From positions 79,427,995-79,491,994 of the forward strand of contig OX393555.1 of assembly GCA_947650365.1 (NCBI GenBank): a stretch of 64,000 bases of DNA. The letters are read 5' to 3'. Each line of letters opens with the position of its first letter. The stretch's first letter is position 1. The stretch is from Chamaelirium japonicum (Eukaryota; Streptophyta; Magnoliopsida; Liliales; Melanthiaceae). Below are positions 55,592 through 64,000 of this stretch, piece after piece. The notes under the pieces are model-generated. The model did no database searches. It was not told where the DNA came from and saw nothing but the letters and a program-made list of their open reading frames with translations. The position numbers and the translations under genes are program-made.

Positions 55592-56044
55592 TTCGATCCA
55601 TTCTATTTCATTCGTACGATCCATTATTACTCATTCGTTCGATCCACTCTAATTCATTCATTCGAACTATTCTAATTCATTTATACGATTTATTCTAATC
55701 CTTTCGTACGATCCATTCTAACTCTTTAGAACGATCCATTCTAATTCATTCGTACGATCCATTCTAATTCATTAGTACAATCCATTCTAATTCATTCGCA
55801 CGAATTTATCCATTCTAATTCATTCGTATGATCCATTCTAATTCATTCATACGATCCATTCTAATTCATTCGCACGATCCATTCTAATTCATTCCTACAA
55901 TCCATTCTAATTCATTCGTACGATCCATTCTAATTCATTCGCACAATCTATTCTAATTTATTCGTACGATCCATTCTAATTCATTAGCATGATCCATTCT
56001 AATTCATTCGTACGATCCATTCTAATTCATTCGTACGATCCATT
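55592..56044 (-). repeat. G1 terminal inverted block
   Basis: Entered at CGTACGTTCGATCC. Includes diverged units near 55,660-55,740 (TTCGAACTATTC, TTTAGAACG). Confidence 0.88.
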
Positions 56045-56228
56045 CAAGAATGGATCGTGTGAATGATTTAGAATGGATCGAACGAATGAATTAGAATAGA
56101 TCGTACGAATGAATTAGAATGGATCGTACGAATGAATATGAATTAGAATGGATCGTATGAATAAATTAGAATGGATCGTACGAATGAATTAGAATGGATC
56201 GTACGAATGAATTAGAATGGATTGTACG

Positions 56229-56348
56229 AATGTATCCATTCTAATTCATTCCTTTGTGCGATCCATTCTAATTCATTAGCACGATCCATTCTAATTCATT
56301 CGTACGATCCATTCTAATCATTCGCACGAATGGATCTTACTCATTCAT
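56229..56348 (-). repeat. G2 short inverted block
   Basis: Copy of 51,171-51,288 with the CATTCCTTTGTGCG landmark at 56,247. Confidence 0.88.
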
Positions 56349-56873
56349 AAATTAGAATGGATCATACGAATGAATTAGAATGGATCATATGAAAGAATTA
56401 GTTTGGATCATGCGAATGAATTAGAATGGATCGTACGAATGACTTAGAATGGATACATTCGTGCGAATGAATTAGAATGGATCGTATGAATGAATTAAAA
56501 TGGATTGTATGAATGAATTCGAATGGATCGTACGTATGAATTAGAATGGATCGTACGAATGAATTAGAATGGATCGTATGAATGATTTAGAATAGATCGT
56601 ACGAAAAAATTAGAATGGATTGTACGAAGGAATTTGAATGGATCGTACGAATGAATTAGAATGGATACATTCGTGCAAAAGAATTAGAATGGATTGTATG
56701 AATGAATTAGAATGGATTGTTCAAATGAATTAGAATGGATCGTGCAAATGAATTAGAATGGATCGTACGAATGAATTAGAATAGATTGTGCGAATGAATT
56801 AGAATGGATCGTACGAATGAATTAGAATGGATACATTCGTGCGAATGAATTAGAATGGATCGTATGAATGAAT

Positions 56874-56903
56874 TAGAATGGATCGTACGTACGATCCATT
56901 CTA
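56874..56903. repeat. 30-bp perfect palindrome at a switch (G2)
   Basis: Identical to 51,814-51,843, centred at 56,888/56,889. Confidence 0.93.
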
Positions 56904-57670
56904 TTTCATTTGTACGATCCATTCTTACTCATTCGTACGATCCATTCTAATTCATTCACATGATCCATTCTAATTCATTCATATGATCCATTCTAATTCA
57001 TTCGTATGATCCATTCTAATTCATTCATACGATCCATTCTAATTCTTTCGCACGAATGTATCCATTCTAATTCATTCGTACAATCCACCCTAATTCCTTC
57101 GTATGATCCATTCTAATTCATTCGCACGAATGTATCCATTTTAATTCATTCATACGATACATTCTAATTTATTCGTACGATCCATTCTAATTCATTCGCA
57201 CGATCCATTCTAATTCATTCATACGATCCAATCTAATTCATTCATACGATCCATTCTAATTCATTCGCACGAATGTATCCATTCTAATTCATTCATACGA
57301 TCCATTCTAATTCATTCGCACGATCCAATCTAATTCATTCATACGATCCATTCTAATTCATTCGTACGATCCATTCTAATTCATTCGCACAAATGTATCC
57401 ATTCTAATTCATTCGCACGATCTATTCTAATTCATTCGCACGATCCATTCTAATTCATTCATACGATCCATTCTTGCTCATTCGTATGATCCATTCTAAT
57501 TCATACAATCTAATTCATTCATACGATCCATTCTAATTCATTCGCATGAATGTATCCATTCTAATTCATTCATACGATCCATTCTAATTCATTCGCACGA
57601 TCCATTCTGATTCATTCATACGATCCATTCTAATTCATTCGTACGGTCCATTCTAATTCATTCGCATGAT
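56889..57670 (-). repeat. G2 inverted block, 0.78 kb
   Basis: Copy of 51,829-52,610. One CpG-type difference near 57,576 (CATTCATACG here, CATTCGTACG in G1). Confidence 0.9.
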
Positions 57671-58592
57671 CATTAGAATGGATCGTGCGAATGAATTAGA
57701 ATGGATCGTACGAATGAATTAGAATGGATACATTCGTGCGAATGAATTAGAATGGATCGTACGAATGAAATAGAATGGATCGTATGAATTAATTCGAATG
57801 GATCGTACGAATGAATTAGAATGGATACATTCGTGCGAATGAATTAGAATGGATCATACGAAGGAATTAGAATGGATCGTATGAATGAATTAGAATGGAT
57901 CGTGCGAATGAATTAGAATGTATCGTATGAATGAATTAGAATGTATCGTGCGAATGAATTAGAATGGATCGTACGAATGAATTAGAATAGATCGTATGAA
58001 TGAATTAGAATGGATCGTATGAATGAATTTGATTGGATCGTGAAAATGAATTAGAATGGATCGAACGAATGAATTAGAATGGATACATTCGTGCGAATGA
58101 ATTAGAATGGATCGTACGAATGAAATAGAATGGATCGTATGAATGAATTCGAATGGATCGTACGAATGAATTAGAATGGATACATTCGTGCGAATGAATT
58201 TGAATGGATCAAACGAAGGAATTAGAATGGATCGTATGAATGAATTAGAATGGATCGTACGAATGAATTAGAATGTATCATATGAATGAATTAGAATGTA
58301 TCGTGCGAATGAATTAGAATGGATCGTACGAATGAATTAGAATAGATCGTATGAATGAATTAGAATGGATCGTACGAATGAATTCGAATGGATCGTACGA
58401 ATGAATTAGAATGGATACATTCGTGCGAATGAATTAGAATGGATCATACGAAGGAATTAGGGTGGATCGTACGGAAGAATTAGAATGGATACATTCGTGC
58501 GAAAGAATTAGAATGGATTGTATGAATGAATTAGATTGGATCATATGAATGAATTAGAATGGATCGTGCGAATGAATTAGAATGGATCGTAC

Positions 58593-58781
58593 GAATGAAT
58601 TAGAATGGATACATTCGTGCGAATGAATTAGAATGGATCGTACGAATGAGTAAGAATGGATCGTACGAATGAAATAGAATGGATCGTACGAATGAATTAG
58701 AATGGATCATGCTAATGAATTAGAATGGATCGTACGAATGAATTAGAATAGATTGTGCGAAAGAATTAGAATGGATCGTAC
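58593..58781 (+). repeat. 189-bp cassette, G2 copy
   Basis: The same cassette 5,060 bp downstream, differing at a CpG site (ATCGTACG here, ATCATACG in the other copy near 53,605). Confidence 0.88.
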
Positions 58782-59175
58782 GAATGAATTAGAATAGATA
58801 CATTCGTGCGAATGAATTAGAATGGATCGTATGAATGAATTAGATTGAATCATATGAATGAATTAGAATGGATCGTACGTATGAATTAGAATGGATACAT
58901 TTATGGGAATGAATTATAATGGATCGTATGAAGGAATTAGAATGGATCATACGAATGAAATAGAATGGATCATATGAATGAATTAGAATGGATCGTATGT
59001 ATGAATTAGAATGGATCGTATGAATGAATTAGAATGGATCGTGCGAATGAATTAAAATGGATCGTACGAATGAATTAGAATGGATACATTCGTGCGAAAG
59101 AATTAGAATGGATTATATGAATGAATTAGAATGGATCGAATGAATGAATTAGAATGGATCGTGCAAATGAATTAG

Positions 59176-59400
59176 ATTGGATCGTATGTATGAATTAGAA
59201 TGAATTAGAATGTATTAGGAATTAGAATGGATCATACAAATGAATTAGAATGGACCATATGAATGAATTAGAATGGATCGTACGAATGGATTAGAATGTA
59301 TTCTAATTAGAATGGATCGTGCGAATGACTGAATTAGAATAGATTGTGCGAATGAATTAGAATGAATTCCTTCGCATGAATGTATCCATACGAATGAATT
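59176..59400. repeat. Irregular island, G2 copy
   Basis: Third copy of the island seen at 41,575 and 54,116, nearly identical to G1. The one-unit inversion is at about 59,366-59,390. Confidence 0.83.
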
Positions 59401-60651
59401 AGAATGGATCGTACGAATGAATTAGAATGGATCGTATAAATGAATAAGAATGGATCATACGAATGAATTAGAATGGATACATTCGTGCAAATGAATTAGA
59501 ATGGATCGTATGAATGAATTAGAATGGATCGTATGAATGAATTAGAATGGCTACATTCATGGGAATGAATTAGAATAGATTGGATAGTACGAATGAATTA
59601 GAATGGATCGTATGAATGAATTAGAATGGATCGTGCGAAGGAATTAGAATGGATCGTACGAATGAATTTGAATGGATACATTCGTGCGAATGAATTAGAA
59701 TGGATTATACGAATGAATTAGAATGGATCTTATGAATGAATTAGAATGTATCGTACGAATGAATTAGAATGGATCGTATGAATGAATTAGAATGGATCAT
59801 ACGTATGAATTAGAATGGATACATTCATGGGAATAAATTAGAATAGATCGTACGAAGGAATTAGAATTGATCGTACGAAAGAATTAGAATGGATCATACA
59901 AAGGAATTAGAATAGATCATACGAATGAATTAGAATGCATACACTAATGCAAAAGAATTAGAATGGATCGTACAAATGAATTAGAATGGATCGTACAAAT
60001 GAATTAGAATGGATCATACGAATGAATTAGAATGGATCGTATGAATAAATTAGAATGGACCGTGCTAATGAAATAGAATGGATCGTACGAATGAATTTGA
60101 ATAGCTCGTACGAATGAGTAATAATGGATCGTACGAATGAAATAGAATGGATCCTACAAATAAATTAGAATGGATCGTGCGAAAGAATTAGATTGGATCA
60201 TGCGAATGAATTAGAATGGATCGTACGAATGAATTAGAATGGATACATTTGTGTGAATGAATTAGAATGGATCGTATGAATGAATTAGAATGGATCGTAT
60301 AAATAAATTCAAATGGATCGTACGTATGAATTAGAATGAATCGTACGAATGAATTAGAATGGATCGTATGAATGAATTAGAATGGATCGTACGAAGGAAT
60401 TAGAATGGATCGTAGGAATGAATTAGAATGGATCGTACAAAAGAATTAGAATGGATTATATGAATGAATTAGAATGGATCGTACAAAAGAATTAGAATGG
60501 ATCGTGCAAATAAATTAGAATGGATGGTATGAATGAATTAGAATAGATTGTGTGAATGAATTAGATTTGATCGTATGATTAAATTAGAATGGATACATTC
60601 GTGCGAATGAATTAGAATGGATCGAATGAATGAATTAGAATGGATCGTACG

Positions 60652-62433
60652 TTCGATCCATTCTATTTCATTCGTACGATCCATTATTACTCATTCGTTC
60701 GATCCATTCTAATTCATTCATTCGAACTATTCTAATTCATTTATACGATTTATTCTAATCCTTTCGTACGATCCATTCTAATTCTTTAGAACGATCCATT
60801 CTAATTCATTCGTACGATCCATTCTAATTCATTAGTACAATCCATTCTAATTCATTCGCACGAATTTATCCATTCTAATTCATTCGTATGATCCATTCTA
60901 ATTCATTCATACGATCCATTCTAATTCATTCGCACGATCCATTCTAATTCATTCCTACAATCCATTCTAATTCATTCGTACGATCCATTCTAATTCATTC
61001 GCACAATCTATTCTAATTTATTCGTACGATCCATTCTAATTCATTAGCATGATCCATTCTATTTCATTCGTACGATCCATTCTTACTCATTCGTACGATC
61101 CATTCTAATTCATTCGCATGAATGTATCCATTCTAATTCATTCGTATGATCCATTCTAATTCATTTGCACAATCCATTCTAATTCATTCATACGATCCAT
61201 TCTAATTCATTCGTACGATCCATTCTAATTCATTCGCACAATCTATTCTAATTCATTCATCTGATCCATTCGAATTCATTAGCACGATCCATTCTAATTC
61301 ATTCGTACGATCTATTCTATTTCATTCATACGATCCATTCTTACTCATTCGTACGATCCATTCTAATTCATTCGCACGAATGTATCCATTCTAATTCATT
61401 CGTACGATCCATTCAAATTCATTCATACGATCCATTCTAATTCATTTGCACAATCTAGTCTAATTCATTCGTACGATCCATTCTAATTCATTAGCATGAT
61501 CCATTCTAATTCATTCATACGATCCATTCTATTTCATTCGTATGATCCATTCTTACTCATTCGTACGATCCATTCTAATTCACTCGCACGAATGTATCCA
61601 TTCTAATTCATTCGTCCGATCCATTCTAATTCATTCGCACGATCCATTCTAATTCATTCATATGATCCATTCTAATTCATTCGTACGATCCATTCTAATT
61701 CATTCGCACGATCCATTCTAATTAATTCATACGATCTATTCTAATTCATTCGCACGAATATATCCATTCTAATTCATTCGCATGATCCAACCTAATTCAT
61801 TCGTACGATCCATTCTAATTCCTTCGTCCGATCCATTCTAATTCATTCCCATGAATGTATCCATTCTAATTCATACGTACGATCCATTCTAATTCATTCA
61901 TGCGATCCAATCTAATTTATTCGCACGAATGTATCCATTCTAATTCATTCGTACGATCCATTCTAATTCATTCGCACAATCTATTCTAATTCATTCGTAC
62001 GATCCATTCTAATTCATTAGCAAGATCCATTCTAATTCATTTGTACGATCTATTCTATTTCATTTTAATTCATTAGTATGATCCATTCGTACGATCCATT
62101 CTAATTCCTTCGCACGAATGTATCCATTCTAATTCATTCATACAATCCATTCTAATTCTTTCGCACGAATGTATCTATTCTAATTCATTCGTACCATCCA
62201 TTCTAATTCATTCGCACAATCTATTCGAATTCATTCTTACGATCCATTCTAATTCCTTCGTACGATCCATTGTAATTCCTTCGTACGATCCATTCTATTT
62301 CATTCGTATGATCCATTCTAATTCCTTCGTACGATCCATTCTAATTCATTCCCATGAATGTATCCACTCTAATTCCTTCGCACAATCTATTCTAATTCAT
62401 TCATACGATCCATTCTATTTCATTCGCACGATC
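60652..62433 (-). repeat. Inverted block, 1.8 kb
   Basis: The longest inverted run. It starts inside G2 (copy of 55,592) and continues past the end of G2 at about 61,060 into reversed canonical cassettes. It exits at CGCACGATCGTAGGAATTAG near 62,433. Confidence 0.88.
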
Positions 62434-64000
62434 GTAGGAATTAGAATGGATCGTACGAATGAGTAAGAATGGATCGTATGTATGAATTAGAATGGATACA
62501 TTCATGGGAATGAATTAGAATGGATCGTACGAATGAATTAGAATGGATCATACGAATGAAATAGAATGGATCATACGAAGGAATTAGAATGGAATGTGCG
62601 AATGAATTAGAATGGATCGTGCGAATGAATTAGAATGGATCGTACGAATGAATTAGAATGGATCGTACGAATGAATTATAATGGATCGTGCAAATGAATT
62701 AGAATGGATCGTATGAATGAATTAGAATGGATGGATGAATGAATTAGAATGGATACATTCGTGCGAATGAATTAGAATGGATCATACGAAGAAATTAGGG
62801 TGGATCGTACGAATGAATTAGAATGGATACATTCGTGTGAAAGAATTAGAATGGATTGTATGAATGAATTAAAATGGATCGTATGAATGAATTAGAATGG
62901 ATCGTGCGAATGAATTACAATGGATCGTACGAATAAATAAGAATGGATCGTATGAATGAATTAGAATGGATCGTGCGAATGAATTAGAATGGATCGTACG
63001 AATAAATTAGAATGGATACATTCGTGCGAATGAATTAGAATGGATCGTACGAATGAGTAAGAATGGATCGTACGAATGAAATAGAATGGATCGTACGAAT
63101 AAATTAGAATCGATCGTGCTAATGAATTAGAATGGATCGTACGATTAAATTAGAATGGATCGTGCTAATGAATTAGAATGGATCGTACGAATGAATTAGA
63201 ATAGATTGTGCGAATGAATTAGAATGGATCGTACGAATGAAATAGAATGGATCGTATGAATGAATTAGAATGGATCGTACGAATGAAATAGAATGGATAC
63301 ATTCGTGCGAATGAATTAGAATGGATTGTAGGAATGAGTAAGAATGGATCGTACGAATGAAATAGAATGGACCGTACGAATGAATTAGAATGGATCGTAC
63401 TAATGAATTAGAATGGATCGTACGAATGAATTAGAATAGATTGTGCGAATGAATACATTCGTGCGAATGAATTAGAATGGATCGTATGAATGAATTAGAA
63501 TGGATCATATGAATGAATTAGATTGGATAGTATGAATGAATTCGAATAGATCGTACGAATGAATTCGAATGGATACATTCATGCAAATGAATTAAATTGG
63601 ATCATACGAAGGAATTAGGGTGGATCGTACGAATGAATTAGAATGGATACATTCGTGCAAAAAAATTAGAATGGATCGTATGAATGAATTAGAATGGATC
63701 GTATGAATGAATTAGAATGGATCGTGCGAATGAATTAGAATGGATCGTACGAATGAATTAGAATGGATCGTGCGAATGAATTAGAATGGATCGTACGAAT
63801 GAATTAGAATAGAATGGATACATTCGTACGAATGAATTAGAATGGATCGTACGAATGAATTAGAATGGATCGTACGAATGAATTAGAATAGACTGGATAC
63901 ATTCGTGTGAATGAATTTGAATGGATCGTGCGAATGAATTAGAATGGATTGTACGAATGAATTAGAATGGATACATTCGTGCGAAAGAATTAGAATGGAT
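62434..64000 (+). repeat. Forward run to the window edge
   Basis: Forward cassettes including AGGGTGG types (near 62,798 and 63,617) and a 33-bp monomer at 63,797-63,829. The 63,797 stretch resembles 44,308, suggesting F-type sequence resumes here, but the homology is not colinear over long distance. The array continues beyond the window. Confidence 0.82.

Larger units (their letters stand above)
47734..56040. repeat. Duplicated segment F2
   Basis: Second copy of F, starting GGATCGTACGAATG after GTAT as in F1. From 50,983 it coincides with G1, the part that was duplicated again. Homology to F1 continues beyond into 55,592 and later, interrupted by the extra G copy. Confidence 0.8.
50983..56040. 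repeat. Recent tandem duplication G1 (5,058 bp)
   Basis: CATTCAAGAATGG begins at 50,983 and again at 56,041. The offset is 5,058 bp until a 2-bp indel near 51,245, then exactly 5,060 bp at 52,611/57,671 and 55,591/60,651. By eye I find about 18 substitutions in the pair, so roughly 99.6% identity. It carries its own inverted blocks (51,171-51,288; 51,829-52,610; 54,306-54,330; 55,592-56,044). Confidence 0.95.
56041..61060. repeat. Recent tandem duplication G2
   Basis: Second copy of G. The copies part after CATTAGCATGATCCATTCTA at about 61,060: G1 continues TAATTC while G2 continues TATTTC. What follows G2 (TATTTCATTCG ... TTCTTACTC) resembles what precedes G1, as expected for an unequal exchange. 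Confidence 0.94.
1..64000. repeat. Satellite DNA array, 23-bp monomer family
   Basis: The entire window consists of head-to-tail monomers of 23 bp, or inverted runs of them, with 28-bp and rare 33-bp length variants. The consensus is GAATGAATTA followed by GAATGGATCGTAC. It has 8 G/C of 23, six G and two C on the forward-type strand, and both of those C lie in CpG. Variation is concentrated at the TCGTACG junction (TCGTATG, TCATACG, TCATATG, TCGTGCG). No gene, transposon or long unique stretch interrupts it. Pericentromeric, subtelomeric or other heterochromatic satellite is the natural class; chromosome position and host cannot be told. I do not recognise it as a named family. Confidence 0.97.

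Noticed and set aside
50983..61060. G1/G2 as a pure assembly duplication
   Set aside because: Scattered single-base differences and a 2-bp indel exist between the copies, so they are not one region written twice. Read depth would still be needed to be sure.
1..64000. CRISPR array
   Set aside because: Repeats are contiguous with no unique spacers, spacing marks are themselves repeat variants, and no cas genes are present.
1..64000. Plasmid iterons or a replication origin
   Set aside because: Iteron sets are a handful of repeats beside a rep gene; here there are thousands of monomers and no gene in 64 kb.
1..64000. CENP-B box
   Set aside because: The inverted monomer has TTCGTACGATC, which matches TTCG and the central A of the box core, but it lacks the required CGGG. 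No full match seen.
1..64000. Human classical satellite II/III or alpha satellite
   Set aside because: GAATG pentads resemble the GGAAT family, but the 23-bp period, GATCGTAC right half and inversion pattern do not fit. No 171-bp period is present.

Overview
The whole 64 kb is one eukaryotic satellite DNA array. I see no gene, no RNA gene, no transposon and no stretch of ordinary unique sequence longer than a few tens of bases. The basic unit is a 23-bp monomer made of a 10-bp left half (GAATGAATTA) and a 13-bp right half (GAATGGATCGTAC). It is about 35% GC and has two CpGs per copy. A 28-bp variant has five extra bases (ACATT) after GGAT, and a rarer 33-bp variant has a further pentad. Host identity cannot be read from the repeat. 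The size, the layered organisation and a CpG-decay style of variation suggest a eukaryote with DNA methylation (vertebrate or plant type) and a long-read assembly of heterochromatin.

The array is organised at several levels. (1) 23/28/33-bp monomers. (2) Cassettes marked by the 28-bp monomer: every spacing I measured between neighbouring 28-bp monomers in clean blocks is 23n+28 bp (74, 97, 120, 143, 166, 189, 212, 235, 258), within 1 bp. 189 bp (7x23+28) is the commonest, and up to four such cassettes stand in tandem. (3) Orientation blocks: monomers run GAATG-forward or inverted, with about 84 switches in 64 kb. (4) Multi-kilobase duplicated segments that carry the inversion pattern with them.

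Layout: 1-17,950 is four 4.4-5.6 kb units A-B-C-D in which A pairs with C and B with D, giving a repeat of about 10.0 kb. 18,081-29,030 is a 5.4-5.6 kb segment present twice (E1, E2), each with five inverted sub-blocks. 29,031-35,450 is a more irregular mosaic. 35,451-47,733 (F1) recurs from 47,734 (F2) with an offset of about 12.2-12.6 kb. Inside F2 a 5,058-bp segment was duplicated again (G1 50,983-56,040; G2 56,041 to about 61,060); I spot only about 18 substitutions and one 2-bp indel between these two copies. 61,060-64,000 continues the same family to the window edge.

Nothing here encodes a protein with support. The few 60-77 codon open frames are read-throughs of the repeat. The most interesting signals are the strict 23n+28 lattice with a nucleosome-sized 189-bp mode, the dense alternation of orientation with perfect palindromes at some junctions, the nested dated duplications, and the amplified 13-bp half-monomer at 23,447-23,505.
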